Positions 7,399-15,914 of a stretch of 63,959 nucleotides of DNA are shown piece by piece (positions within the stretch are counted from its first letter, which is position 1; every line of letters starts with the position of its first letter). Source of the stretch: Candidatus Methylacidiphilales bacterium (GTDB lineage Bacteria; Verrucomicrobiota; Verrucomicrobiia; Methylacidiphilales; JAAUTS01); NCBI GenBank assembly GCA_028713655.1, contig JAQTNW010000018.1:1-63959 (forward strand), given 5' to 3'. The notes under the pieces were generated by a model. It made no database searches. It was not told where the DNA came from and worked only from the letters and a program-made list of their open reading frames with translations. A program made the position numbers and the translations under genes.

Positions 7399-10300
7399 GA
7401 CGCAGGTTCTCCGGCCGGGTTTGAATTTGTCATGTGTTCAAGATGGCGGTATTGCGCAAATTTTCTTTTCAGTTCCTCCTGCGCTATTGCGCCCAGGGCC
7501 TGGGATCGTTCGGGATCGTTCTGCTTTAAAATCCGGTAACGGGCTTCGTTTTCCGTGTAGCGTTCCAGGGGGATCTTCGGTTCGCTGGAATCCAGTTGCA
7601 TGGCCGCCTGCCCGGCTTCGGCGCGCCGAGGGTCGAAGCGATACAGCGGCCAGCAAGCGCTTTCAACGGCGAGCTTTTGCTGATCGAGGCCAATCTCCAT
7701 TGAGTAGCCGTGCGCAATGCAATGGCTGTACGCGAGGATGAGCGAAGTTCCCGGATAGGCTTCCGCTTCGGCAAACGTTTTGACGGTTTGCGAGTCTTTG
7801 GCGCCAAAGGCCACACGCGCCACATAGACGCTGCCGTAGCTCATTGCAATGAGGCCGAGATCCTTTTTCGTGTGCGCCTTGCCGTTGACGGCAAATTTTG
7901 CGACTGCGCCCATCGGAGTGGATTTCGAGGCCTGGCCGCCGGTGTTTGAATAGACTTCGGTGTCGAGGACCAGGATATTGACATCCAAACCCTGGGCGAG
8001 GACATGATCCAATCCGCCGTAGCCGATGTCGTAAGCCCAGCCATCGCCCCCGATGATCCATACGCTCTTTTTCACGAGATAATCCGCCAGAACGACGAGT
8101 TCGCGCGCGATGGGATCGGGCTTGGCGGCGAGTTTTTGTTTGAGCGCCGTGACGCGTTCGCGCTGTGCGGCAATTTCAATTTCATTGCTTTGAGGCGATT
8201 GGATGAGCGCGGTGACCAGATCGTCGCCGACGGCGCCATGCAAAGCCTGGAGCAGGAGAATGGCCTGGCCTTTCTTTTGGTCCGCGCCCAGACGGAGACC
8301 GGCGCCGAACTCCGCGTTGTCCTCGAACAGAGAGTTGGCCCAGGCTGGGCCGCGTCCGCTGGCGTTGGTTGTATAGGGCGTGGTGGGCAGATTGCCTCCG
8401 TAGATGGAGGAGCAGCCGGTGGCATTTGCGATCAAGGCGCGGTCGCCAAAAAGCTGGCTGACCAATTTGATATAAGGAGTCTCTCCGCAACCGGCGCAGG
8501 CGCCGGAGAATTCAAACAGCGGTTCAAGGAATTGCGAATCCTTCACTTCGGATGTTTTGAGAATGGAACGGTCCGGATTGGGGAGGCTGAGGAAATAATC
8601 CCAATTGACGCGCTCGGCTTTAAGCAGGGGCGCCTGGGGCGTGATGTCCAGAGCCTTGTGTTTGGGATTGGATTTGTCCTTGGCCGGACACACCGTCACG
8701 CAAAGACGGCAGCCGGTGCAATCCTCGGGCGCAATCTGGATGGTGAAACTGTTTCCGGGACGCTCGCGCGAGCGGAAGGGCGCCGACTTGAAGGTTTCCG
8801 GCGCGTTTTGCAGGCTGCTTTCCGGATAAAACTTGGCGCGAATGCTGGCATGCGGGCAGACCATGACGCATTTGTTGCACTGGATGCAAAGCGAGGAGTC
8901 CCAGACCGGTATTTCCTGGCTGAGATTGCGTTTTTCCCAGCGGGCGCTGCCTGTCGGCCAGGTGCCATCCGGAGGGAAGGCGCTGACTGGGAGCGAATCG
9001 CCGCGTCCCTCGAGCATCGGAGCGGTGACCCGGCGAAGAAATTCCGGCGCCTGTTCGGGAACAGCAGCATGGCGGCTGTGAAGGGCCGTTACCTGGTCGG
9101 GGACGCGGACTTCGAAAAGATTGGCGAGGGTCTGGTCCACGGCCTCGCAATTTTTTTGCACCACGGCGGGGCCTTTGCGGGCGTAGGTTTTTTCAATGGC
9201 TTTCTTGATCTGGGTGATGGCTTCCTCGCGCGGGAGCACCCCGGACACCGCGAAGAAACAGGTTTGCATGATCGTATTGATGCGTCCGCCCATGCCGGCT
9301 TCTCTTGCAACTTGATAGGCATCGATGACAAACACGCGGAGCTGTTTTTCCAGAATGCCGGATTGCACCTCGAGCGGCAGATGGTCCCAGACGGCATCCG
9401 GTCCATAGGGGCTGTTGATCAGGAAGACCGCGTTGGGCGCGGCGTATTTGGTGATCTCATATTTTTCCAGGAATTGCCACTGGTGGCAGGCCAGGAAATT
9501 GGCCTGGCGGATGAGGTAGGGGGCCTTGATCCGGCGCGGACCGAACCGCAGGTGCGAGATGGTGATGGCGCCGGATTTTTTGGAGTCATAGACAAAATAA
9601 CCCTGCGGATGGTAGCTGGTCTGCTCGCCGATGATCTTGATGGTGTTCTTATTCGCGCCGACCGTGCCGTCGGCTCCCAGCCCGAAAAACAGCGCCCGGA
9701 TGGTGTCATGGCTTTCGATGTCGAATTCATCATCGACTTTTAGCGATAACCCGGTGACGTCGTCGGTGATGCCGACGGTAAAATGCTGTTTCGGCTGTGG
9801 TTGAAGCAGTTCGTCGAAAACGGCTTTGACCATGGCGGGCGTGAATTCCTTCGAGCCGATGCCGTAACGCCCGCCGATGACCTGGACGTTCCCGGGCAAG
9901 CCATGTTGGGCGCCGGATTCGTGCAGGGCGGTAATCACATCCTGATAGAGAGGCTCACCGGCTGAGCCGGGTTCCTTTGTGCGATCTAGGACCGCGATGC
10001 GAAGGACGCTTTTTGGCAGGGCGGCGATCAAGGCGTTGCAGTCAAAGGGCCGGTAAAGCCTGACTTGCAGCACGCCATGGCGGCCTCCGTTTTTGTTCAG
10101 GGTTCTCAGTGTTTCCACGGCTGTCTCGCTCCCAGATCCCATGATGACAAGCACATTTTCCGCCTGCGGATGCCCGTGATAATTGAAGAGATGATATTCA
10201 CGTCCGGTCAGCGCGGCGAAACGGTCCATGATTTTTTGCACGGCCCCGGGCGTTTTTTGATAAAAGGCGTTGCAGGCCTCGCGGGTTTGGAAATAAACAT

Positions 10301-11033
10301 CCGGATTTTGGGCGGTTCCACGGATGACAGGGCGTTCGGGCGTCAAGGCCCTCTCATAAAAGGCTGCAATATCCTTTTGATTGACCAGGCTGCGGAGGTC
10401 TTCGGGACTCAGGGGGTCGATCTGGTTTAATTCATGTGAAGTGCGGAAGCCGTCGAAAAAATGGAGGAAAGGAATGCGGGTTTGAAGCGTCGCCAGGTGC
10501 GAAATGCACGACATATCCTGCGCTTCCTGCACGTTTGAGGCGCAGAGCATGGCGAAGCCGGTCTGGCGGACGGCCATCACGTCGGAATGATCGCCGAAGA
10601 TGGAAAGGCCGTTGGTGGCCAGGGCGCGCGCGGCGACGTGGAGGACGAACGGAGTGAGTTCCCCGGCTATCTTGTACATGGCCGGAATCATGAGCAGAAG
10701 GCCTTGGGATGCGGTAAATGTGGTGGCTAATGAGCCCGCTTGCAGCATGCCGTGGATGGTGCCGGCCACCCCAGCTTCAGACTGCATTTCTATGACGGTT
10801 GGGATTTGCCCCCAAAGGTTGGTTTTCTTTTTGGCAGCCCATTCATCCGAGGATTCGCCCATGGCCGTTGAAGGGGTGATGGGGTAGATGGCAATGGCTT
10901 CACTCAGCAGATAGGCGATGGAGGCGGCAGCTTCATTGCCGTCAAGGGTGACCTTTTTGCTTCCCTTGGACTGCTTGCCTGTGGGGCTGGTGACAGACGC
11001 TGATGCTGGAGAGGTAATAGGGGCAATCATCAT
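7395..11033 (-). CDS. nifJ: Pyruvate:ferredoxin (flavodoxin) oxidoreductase
   Basis: Cytosolic enzyme converting pyruvate and CoA to acetyl-CoA and CO2 with reduction of ferredoxin or flavodoxin. At 1212 aa it is the full-length single-chain form. In order: an N-terminal transketolase-like domain with YPITPSTAMGE (~residue 46), domains II and III, then two 4Fe-4S motifs (CIQCNKCVMVCP near residue 715 and CTGCRLCVTVCP near 770). The third cluster's CAGCGE is near 843, and the thiamine-diphosphate site GGDGWAYDIGYGG is near 990, with YSNTGGQ. The first 25 residues are Ser/Thr/Pro-rich and not conserved; a second ATG at 11030 is equally possible. Transcribed with the DHOD-like gene. It marks an anaerobic or micro-oxic, or reversible carbon-assimilating, metabolism. 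Confidence 0.97.
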   Translation of the reverse strand: MMIAPITSPASASVTSPTGKQSKGSKKVTLDGNEAAASIAYLLSEAIAIYPITPSTAMGESSDEWAAKKKTNLWGQIPTVIEMQSEAGVAGTIHGMLQAGSLATTFTASQGLLLMIPAMYKIAGELTPFVLHVAARALATNGLSIFGDHSDVMAVRQTGFAMLCASNVQEAQDMSCISHLATLQTRIPFLHFFDGFRTSHELNQIDPLSPEDLRSLVNQKDIAAFYERALTPERPVIRGTAQNPDVYFQTREACNAFYQKTPGAVQKIMDRFAALTGREYHLFNYHGHPQAENVLVIMGSGSETAVETLRTLNKNGGRHGVLQVRLYRPFDCNALIAALPKSVLRIAVLDRTKEPGSAGEPLYQDVITALHESGAQHGLPGNVQVIGGRYGIGSKEFTPAMVKAVFDELLQPQPKQHFTVGITDDVTGLSLKVDDEFDIESHDTIRALFFGLGADGTVGANKNTIKIIGEQTSYHPQGYFVYDSKKSGAITISHLRFGPRRIKAPYLIRQANFLACHQWQFLEKYEITKYAAPNAVFLINSPYGPDAVWDHLPLEVQSGILEKQLRVFVIDAYQVAREAGMGGRINTIMQTCFFAVSGVLPREEAITQIKKAIEKTYARKGPAVVQKNCEAVDQTLANLFEVRVPDQVTALHSRHAAVPEQAPEFLRRVTAPMLEGRGDSLPVSAFPPDGTWPTGSARWEKRNLSQEIPVWDSSLCIQCNKCVMVCPHASIRAKFYPESSLQNAPETFKSAPFRSRERPGNSFTIQIAPEDCTGCRLCVTVCPAKDKSNPKHKALDITPQAPLLKAERVNWDYFLSLPNPDRSILKTSEVKDSQFLEPLFEFSGACAGCGETPYIKLVSQLFGDRALIANATGCSSIYGGNLPTTPYTTNASGRGPAWANSLFEDNAEFGAGLRLGADQKKGQAILLLQALHGAVGDDLVTALIQSPQSNEIEIAAQRERVTALKQKLAAKPDPIARELVVLADYLVKKSVWIIGGDGWAYDIGYGGLDHVLAQGLDVNILVLDTEVYSNTGGQASKSTPMGAVAKFAVNGKAHTKKDLGLIAMSYGSVYVARVAFGAKDSQTVKTFAEAEAYPGTSLILAYSHCIAHGYSMEIGLDQQKLAVESACWPLYRFDPRRAEAGQAAMQLDSSEPKIPLERYTENEARYRILKQNDPERSQALGAIAQEELKRKFAQYRHLEHMTNSNPAGEPAS

Positions 11034-11245
11034 AATGAAGATAAGCTAATCTATTAATTTTAGTCAAATAAGAAATTGTGATGACAGAGAAACTATTTTT
11101 TATTTTGCTACTGCCGCTTTGCCTGCCTGGCCCCAAGTCCTCTTGGGAAATCCCCCGCTGGCCTTTCTTGTGCCACGCCAAGGTTGAAGCCGTTAGGAAT
11201 TTACTTGCCCTGAGGGGCGGGCGCTTTACGCTCAAAGTTTCCGAG

Positions 11246-11319
11246 GCGCCCGTAGCTCAGTTGGATAGAGTACAAGTTTCCGGAACTTGGAGTCACAGGT
11301 TCGAATCCTGTCGGGCGCA
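11246..11319 (+). tRNA. tRNA-Arg (anticodon CCG)
   Basis: A 74-base cloverleaf. The acceptor GCGCCCG pairs perfectly with CGGGCGC. The D arm contains TAGCTCAGTTGGATAGAG, the anticodon arm CAAGT-TTCCGGA-ACTTG gives CCG, and the T arm is CACAGGTTCGAATCCTGT. The discriminator is A; CCA is not encoded. Confidence 0.95.
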
Positions 11320-11341
11320 CGCTTTCAAACCAGTTTCAAGC

Positions 11342-11425
11342 CTTCCTCTACGTCCTTCGCGATCTTCCTGTAAAAAGGTGTTGTTTCCGGAGAGTTGGAG
11401 ATGGAGTTTGAGCAAAAGTAAGTGG
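11342..11425 (+). repeat. Dispersed intergenic repeat, copy 1
   Basis: Shares about 65 nearly identical bases with 12981-13063 (from CTTCCTGTAAAAA through GGAGAGTTGGAGA to GAGTTTGAGCAAAAGTAAG). Shorter reverse-oriented pieces (TTTTTACAGGAAGATCGCGAAG) occur at 17.69 kb and 54.59 kb. It codes for nothing that I can see and lies in the spacer between tRNA-Arg and the DUF2721 gene. Confidence 0.8.
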
Positions 11426-11489
11426 TTAAAACAGGTTATTGTATAACGCGATTGACTTGGCCGGTAAAAAATCCTCAGATTAGCACGAC

Positions 11490-11951
11490 ATGGACCCCAT
11501 CAATCCTGAATCTTTTTCCAAGCTGCTCCAATATTCCATTTCCCCCGTCGTCCTGATTTCCAGCGTGGGACTGCTCCTGCTCTCCGTCACCAACCGGTTG
11601 GGCCGGACGATTGACCGGTCCAGGTCCCTGGCCAAGGAACTGGACGAGGCCGGGCAGGAGCTCATTGAAGATCATACGGAACAATTGAAGATCCTGGTGC
11701 GGCGCGCCGAATTCCTGCGCAATTCCGTGACGCTGATTGTGGCCAGCGTCTTTTTTTCCTGCCTGATGGTGCTCTTTTTGTTCCTGCTGGTTTTTCTCGG
11801 AGTCCGGCTTGAGGTTGTTGTGTTGGCGTTGTTTTGCCTCAGCGTATTTTCACTGCTCGGGTCGGTGATTTATTTTTTCGCCGACGTTTTGATGGCGCTC
11901 CACGCGCTGAAAATCGAGGTGGCCCGGCACCTCACTCCTCGATCTCCATGA
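11490..11951 (+). CDS. DUF2721 membrane protein
   Basis: A 153-aa protein matching the DUF2721 pattern: an N-terminal hydrophobic segment (YSISPVVLISSVGLLLLSV), the conserved TNRLGRTIDRSR loop, a charged helix of ~45 residues (EQLKILVRRAEFLRNS), and two further transmembrane helices near the C-terminus. It is an inner-membrane protein of unknown function. The gene converges on, and overlaps by 20 bases, the aldo/keto reductase on the other strand. Confidence 0.85.
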   Translation: MDPINPESFSKLLQYSISPVVLISSVGLLLLSVTNRLGRTIDRSRSLAKELDEAGQELIEDHTEQLKILVRRAEFLRNSVTLIVASVFFSCLMVLFLFLLVFLGVRLEVVVLALFCLSVFSLLGSVIYFFADVLMALHALKIEVARHLTPRSP

Positions 11952-12873
11952 TTTCCGCGGGAGTGAGTTTTAAACCCGCAGCCCCGATAATGCCCTCCAC
12001 CTGCTTTGCGCTGCGCGCGCCCACAATGGCGCCTGTGACGGACGGCAGCCGGAGAGCCCATGAGATGGCGACTTCGCCCGCCGAGAGGCCGTGCCGTTGC
12101 CCGATTGTCTTGAGCCGTTCCGCCATGTTGAGGTTTTCCGACAATTGAGGCTCCTGGAATTGGGCGTTCCCGGGGCGCCAATCATTTGGGGGAAGACTGG
12201 CAACTCGCTCGCGTGTCATGGCGCCGCTGAGCAGGCCTGAAGCCATCGGCGAATACACGATCACTCCAATGTCTTCCTGCAGGCAATGCGACAGAAGCTC
12301 CGCCTCGATGTCGCGGCGGATCAGGGAATAAGGCGGTTGGAGCGAGGTGACGGGCGCGATGCTCTGCGCTTTGCGGAGTTCTTCGAGGCTAAAATTACTG
12401 GTCCCGATCCATCGGACCTTTCCTTCCTTTTGCATCTTGGCCAGTTCAGTCCAGCCCTCCTCGGTTTCGGCGAGATCATCAGCCGGCCAGTGGATTTGGT
12501 AGAGATCGATCACATCCACGCCGAGGCGGCGCAGGCTGTTTTCCAGTTCCTTGCGGAGCGAGGCGGCTTTGAGGGAATAATCCACTTCCCGTTTTTCATT
12601 CCAGATCATGCCGCATTTGGTGAACACAAGGGGCCGCGGGCCGGACCATAAGTCGAGGGCTTTTTTGACGACCTCCTCGGAGTGTCCCAGGCCATAGACT
12701 GCGGCGGTATCGATCCAGTTGATTCCCAATTCGAGCGCGCGATGGATGGCGGCAATTGACTGCGCATCATCCTGAGGGCCCCAGCCGAATTTCCAATCGC
12801 CGCCGATGGCCCATGCGCCGAAGCCGATGGGGGTGATATGAAGGTCCGAATTGCCGAGCTTGCGGGTTTTCAT
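11932..12873 (-). CDS. Aldo/keto reductase
   Basis: A 313-aa NADPH-dependent (beta/alpha)8 barrel oxidoreductase. The catalytic tetrad is visible: D55 and Y60 in WIDTAAVYGLG, Lys in LVFTKCGM, His in LYQIHWP. NADP-binding elements near the C-terminus include VTGAIVGARSAKQVEG. Length is normal for the group that includes YghZ- and IolS-like enzymes. The natural substrate cannot be read from sequence. It has no operon partner on its strand; its 3' end overlaps the convergent DUF2721 gene. Confidence 0.92.
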   Translation of the reverse strand: MKTRKLGNSDLHITPIGFGAWAIGGDWKFGWGPQDDAQSIAAIHRALELGINWIDTAAVYGLGHSEEVVKKALDLWSGPRPLVFTKCGMIWNEKREVDYSLKAASLRKELENSLRRLGVDVIDLYQIHWPADDLAETEEGWTELAKMQKEGKVRWIGTSNFSLEELRKAQSIAPVTSLQPPYSLIRRDIEAELLSHCLQEDIGVIVYSPMASGLLSGAMTRERVASLPPNDWRPGNAQFQEPQLSENLNMAERLKTIGQRHGLSAGEVAISWALRLPSVTGAIVGARSAKQVEGIIGAAGLKLTPAEIMEIEE

Positions 12874-12980
12874 GGGGTCAATGTAGGCGCGGGTCGGGTG
12901 TCTGCAACTGCTATTGGGGCTTTCAGCTCCCGGCTGTCAGCGCTCAGCCTTCAGCAATCTGACTTCAGGAATCATCATTT

Positions 12981-13063
12981 CCTTCCATGTTCTTTGCGTC
13001 CTTCCTGTAAAAAATGTGTTATTTTCGGAGAGTTGGAGAGGGAGTTTGAGCAAAAGTAAGTGG
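12981..13063 (+). repeat. Dispersed intergenic repeat, copy 2
   Basis: Same family and orientation as 11342-11425, with the blocks CTTCCTGTAAAAA, CGGAGAGTTGGAGA and GAGTTTGAGCAAAAGTAAG conserved in order. The two copies are direct repeats 1.6 kb apart flanking the DUF2721 and aldo/keto reductase genes. The copy lies 72 bases upstream of mbfA, so it could contribute to that gene's 5' region. Confidence 0.8.
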
Positions 13064-13134
13064 CTCATTCGTGTTCACCATGGTTAAATCCGGGTTGAAG
13101 GCCGTTGAATAGCGGCTACTGTTGCAAATAATCT

Positions 13135-14106
13135 ATGGCTCGACGTTTTGATGAATTAAGCGCACCGGAAATTTTGGCCCTGGCCATTACTTTGGAAGAG
13201 GAGGATGGCCGGATTTACGGGGAATTTGCGGAAAGGTTGCGGACTTCTTATCCCGCCACCCACCGCGCACTGCTCCGAATGCAGGAAGAGGAGGCGGGCC
13301 ACCGGCATCAATTGATCGAATGCTACCGGCAACGGTTCGGGGAACATATTCCGCTGATCCGCCGACAGGATGTCAAAGGGTTTGTCACCCGCAAACCGCT
13401 CTGGCTGGCCAAGGTTTTGACGCCGGCCCAAGTACGCCGCGAAGTCGCGCTGATCGAATTGGAAACACGGCGCTATTATGAAGCGGCCATTGAGCGCGCC
13501 AATGATGCGGGCGTGCGGCAACTTTTGGGGGACCTGGCCCAGGCTGAAAGCGAGCACAGCCATCTGGCCGACGAAATGGAAACGGAATTGTCGGCCAGCG
13601 GCGCGAAAGCGGAAGAGGATGCGACCCAGCGCCGCATGTTTGTCTTGCAGGTGGTGCAACCCGGCTTGGCGGGGTTGATGGATGGTTCGGTATCGACCCT
13701 GGCGCCGTTGTTCGCCGCGGCTTTTGCCACGCACAGCAGCAAGGACGCTTTTCTTGTCGGCCTGGCGGCCTCGGTGGGCGCGGGCATCAGCATGGGGTTT
13801 GCGGAAGCGTTGTCGGACGACGGGGCCATGAGCGGCCGCGGCCATCCCTGGCTGCGCGGCGGCGTTTGCGGGTTGATGACGGCCCTGGGCGGCATTGGGC
13901 ACACGCTGCCGTATTTGATCCCGGATTTTGGCGTTGCCACGGCGATATCAGCCGCGGTTGTGGGCGTTGAATTGGCTGCGATCTCCTGGATCCGCCATCA
14001 TTTCATGGACACTCCGCTGCTCGCGGCGGCGTTTCAGGTGGTTGTGGGCGGGGTGCTGGTTTTCCTGGCGGGAATAGTGATAGGCTTCCTGGGCGGAAGG
14101 GATTGA
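13135..14106 (+). CDS. mbfA: Membrane-bound ferritin / VIT1-family iron transporter fusion (MbfA type)
   Basis: A 323-aa two-domain protein. Residues ~1-165 are a rubrerythrin-like four-helix domain with di-iron ligands: [37 protein letters not shown] and [13 protein letters not shown] each carry the Glu/His spacing. Residues ~175-323 are a VIT1/CCC1 membrane domain with several transmembrane helices ([28 protein letters not shown], a C-terminal [16 protein letters not shown]). MbfA proteins of alpha-proteobacteria export iron from the cytosol and protect against peroxide and acid stress; the same role is inferred here. No clear Fur or Irr box is visible just upstream. Confidence 0.93.
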   Translation: MARRFDELSAPEILALAITLEEEDGRIYGEFAERLRTSYPATHRALLRMQEEEAGHRHQLIECYRQRFGEHIPLIRRQDVKGFVTRKPLWLAKVLTPAQVRREVALIELETRRYYEAAIERANDAGVRQLLGDLAQAESEHSHLADEMETELSASGAKAEEDATQRRMFVLQVVQPGLAGLMDGSVSTLAPLFAAAFATHSSKDAFLVGLAASVGAGISMGFAEALSDDGAMSGRGHPWLRGGVCGLMTALGGIGHTLPYLIPDFGVATAISAAVVGVELAAISWIRHHFMDTPLLAAAFQVVVGGVLVFLAGIVIGFLGGRD

Positions 14107-14214
14107 ATCACGGACTCCGGCTTACGTCGTGAGCGGGGTGACGCAGAGAAAAGTCAGAATCTGAATTTAGCCGCAAAAAAGCGCAAGATACGCAAAAGAT
14201 TAGAACCACACATT

Positions 14215-14380
14215 TTTTGCTAAAACGGCAACGCCGTTTTGCCTTTCAGCCCGGGGTTGGCCCGCTTGCGGGGCCACCCTGGGAATATGAATCCAAAAAA
14301 TCATCCCGAACCCTGAATGGGTTCCGGCAATTGGATGAAGCAGACGCAACCCGCGTTGGGCTTGAAAATCATTTTAAAAA
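14215..14380 (+). repeat. Non-coding element with four consecutive hairpins
   Basis: This spacer between mbfA and higA folds into successive hairpins: AAAACGGC/GCCGTTTT with an AAC loop (14222-14240), an imperfect GC-rich stem around GGCCCGCTTGCGGGGCC, GAACCC/GGGTTC around TGAAT, and CAAC/GTTG around CCGC. The frame is open (84 codons), but its composition is dictated by the hairpins and it does not look like protein. I believe similar multi-hairpin repeats occur in other PVC genomes, but this cannot be checked here. Upstream at 14170 there is a short 'GCAAAAAAGCGCAAGATACGC' type decay repeat. Confidence 0.55.
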
Positions 14381-14437
14381 ATACCCAGGGTATCCGCTTC
14401 CGCGTAGTCTTCGGCGCGAAACTACAATGCTTTCGTG

Positions 14438-14872
14438 TTACAAAAAATACTCAGCATTTAGAGAAAAATGACTGCTTAGTTTGCGGATATGTTCCGCGGT
14501 AAGGTTGCGTTCTTCTCGGAGGATTTTGTTTCCCATCGTGGCATCCAGACCCAGGAATCGCCCCAGATCGGAAGGGTTCCAGTTCGCCGAGTCCAGAAGT
14601 GATTGCAGGCGCTCAGGGAGTGTTAATTTCCTCAATGAAAGATTCTTTTCGTGTTCCGCCTCGTAGGCGAGAATCAAGTCGGTCAAAAGCTCAAAGTAGT
14701 CGTTCTGATCCCGGGTGAATTGTTGTTCAAAACCGGCCATTGCCTCTGCGATTTCGAGCGCATTTTCATAACCTACTTTGTCGTGGATCGGGCGTGGCAG
14801 GCAGAGGGTGCAAAGCTGGCGATACTCTTTCGGAAAATCCGCGAAGTGAAGTTGCTTGCCGTTTTTTTTCAT
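14438..14872 (-). CDS. higA: HigA-type antitoxin (HTH domain)
   Basis: A 144-aa protein. The N-terminal two thirds are an extended helical region (ENALEIAEAMAGFEQQFTRDQNDYFELL). The C-terminal ~55 residues are a Cro/CI-type helix-turn-helix: LLDSANWNPSDLGRFLG then NKILREERNLTAEHIRKLS, ending SLNAEYFL as in many HigA proteins. It should neutralise HigB and repress its own operon. The ATG at 14872 overlaps the toxin stop (ATGA), so it is translated after the toxin, the usual higBA order. Confidence 0.88.
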   Translation of the reverse strand: MKKNGKQLHFADFPKEYRQLCTLCLPRPIHDKVGYENALEIAEAMAGFEQQFTRDQNDYFELLTDLILAYEAEHEKNLSLRKLTLPERLQSLLDSANWNPSDLGRFLGLDATMGNKILREERNLTAEHIRKLSSHFSLNAEYFL

Positions 14873-15177
14873 AGGGCTCCTTTCCACTGGTTCTTACTGT
14901 ATTCCGAATGTGTCATAAAGTGGAGAGTAAAAACCCGTTGCGTGTTAAAATGCACGGCGGCGATGAGGCGGTAATTATTGCCCGAAATGTTAAAAACGAC
15001 CACATTCCGTCCACTGCCTACCTGAACCAGATCTGCCGACCGGTACACTTGTCTCAGCGCTGCAAAGTTTTTAAATCTTGCCGCCTTAACGAGTGCGAGC
15101 CATGCCGACAGTGACGATGCGGCTGTGGGATGTTTGCGTGCCCACAGATGCACGGCCGCCGGCTTAATGACTTGCAT
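14869..15177 (-). CDS. higB: HigB-type toxin (RelE-fold mRNA interferase)
   Basis: A 102-aa protein matching the HigB family: MQVIKPAAVHLWARKHPTAASSL at the start, WLALVKAARFKNFAALRQVYRSAD, then VVFNISGNNYRLIAAVHFN and the C-terminal VFTLHFMTHSEYSKNQWK, which carries conserved His/Tyr residues. Members of the family cut mRNA on the ribosome. The ATG at 15177 is preferred over the TTG at 15189 because homology starts at MQVIKP. A small palindrome lies 6 bases upstream of the start and is a likely HigA operator. Confidence 0.88.
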   Translation of the reverse strand: MQVIKPAAVHLWARKHPTAASSLSAWLALVKAARFKNFAALRQVYRSADLVQVGSGRNVVVFNISGNNYRLIAAVHFNTQRVFTLHFMTHSEYSKNQWKGAL

Positions 15178-15182
15178 GCGTA

Positions 15183-15197
15183 AGGACAAAATGTCCT
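15183..15197 (-). promoter_or_regulatory. Candidate HigA operator
   Basis: Inverted repeat AGGACA-AAA-TGTCCT immediately upstream of higB. On the minus strand TTGACG lies upstream and a weak -10 (CATTTT), 17 bases further on, falls inside the palindrome, so bound HigA would block the promoter. Based on position and symmetry only. Confidence 0.5.
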
Positions 15198-15310
15198 AAT
15201 TTGTGTTTGGCGTCAAGTGGAGAAACGTGGAGGTTGTCCATGGTCCAAATTCATGCATGCTGGTGGCATGCGCGTGGCGCCTCTGAAACAAACCGGTTTC
15301 AATTTCCGAA

Positions 15311-15330
15311 ATAGGTTGAATTCCACCTAT
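15311..15330. promoter_or_regulatory. Near-perfect palindrome upstream of the 15374 gene
   Basis: ATAGGTTGAA followed by TTCCACCTAT: 20 bases symmetrical except for one pair. A second GAATTC-centred half (ATTGAATTCAAG) follows at 15339. Located 44 bases before the start of the next gene, it could be a dimeric repressor site. No known regulator is implied. Confidence 0.35.
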
Positions 15331-15373
15331 CCAGATAGATTGAATTCAAGCTAATATGCTGTTAGCAAATGAC

Positions 15374-15781
15374 ATGAATACAAAGACCAAGAAAATATTT
15401 GCAAGGTTGATCCTTGCACTTTTTGTCTTGTTGATTCTTGTCGGGTTTATCATGCCGCAAACAGGTCGTCCTATTCCAGAAGTGAAGGACTTGAACTATA
15501 TTCGGCAGTTGTCCATTGCCTTATTTGCTTATGCAAATGACAACAGGGGATATCCAGATCAAATGGAGGCAATACTGAATAAAAAATATATCGAAGACTC
15601 TCCTTACTTGAGAGATGTTATCAGACGAACCACCTATATTAAGCCCCCTCAAAATAAAACTGAAGCCAAGCATGTCATGCTTATACTTCCTCTTAAAGGT
15701 GGCGTTGCGGTTTCATATTCAGATTTAGACACTGTTTTTATACGAGAAAAGAAATCGCTAACCAGCGCATCTAGCCAATGA
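15374..15781 (+). CDS. Single-pass membrane protein with pseudopilin-like periplasmic domain
   Basis: A 135-aa protein with one N-terminal transmembrane helix (RLILALFVLLILVGFI) and a periplasmic part beginning DLNYIRQLSIALFAYANDNRGYPDQMEAIL. The NLRQ...ALF-YANDN-G-YP-like motif is typical of DUF1559/type II pseudopilin proteins common in PVC bacteria, but the prepilin cleavage motif (FTLIELLVVIAI) is absent. The gene is visibly AT-richer than its neighbours, hinting at acquisition or relaxed selection. Start chosen at MNTKTKK, since the upstream MLLAND lacks a plausible leader. Function unknown. Confidence 0.7.
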   Translation: MNTKTKKIFARLILALFVLLILVGFIMPQTGRPIPEVKDLNYIRQLSIALFAYANDNRGYPDQMEAILNKKYIEDSPYLRDVIRRTTYIKPPQNKTEAKHVMLILPLKGGVAVSYSDLDTVFIREKKSLTSASSQ

Positions 15782-15914
15782 CCTAACCACCACCAGCAGG
15801 TTCTTTGAAATGATCTTCCGTAATTCCACCCTCAACCCCGTCTTGATGCTCCTCCACGCTGGCGCCAACCGCCTTGCTGAGCCTTTCACGGAAAGAACCG
15901 CTGCCTGAACAGCA

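Noticed and set aside
8004-9743. Open frame of 579 codons on the plus strand inside nifJ
   Set aside because: It is the antisense shadow of a highly conserved GC-rich gene; the translation has no family features, and nifJ is intact on the other strand.
7395-11033. Nitrogen fixation because of the name nifJ
   Set aside because: NifJ-type pyruvate oxidoreductases are general fermentation/redox enzymes; no nitrogenase gene is in the window.
14217-14471. 84-codon frame over the hairpin element
   Set aside because: The sequence is explained by consecutive inverted repeats and does not resemble a protein.
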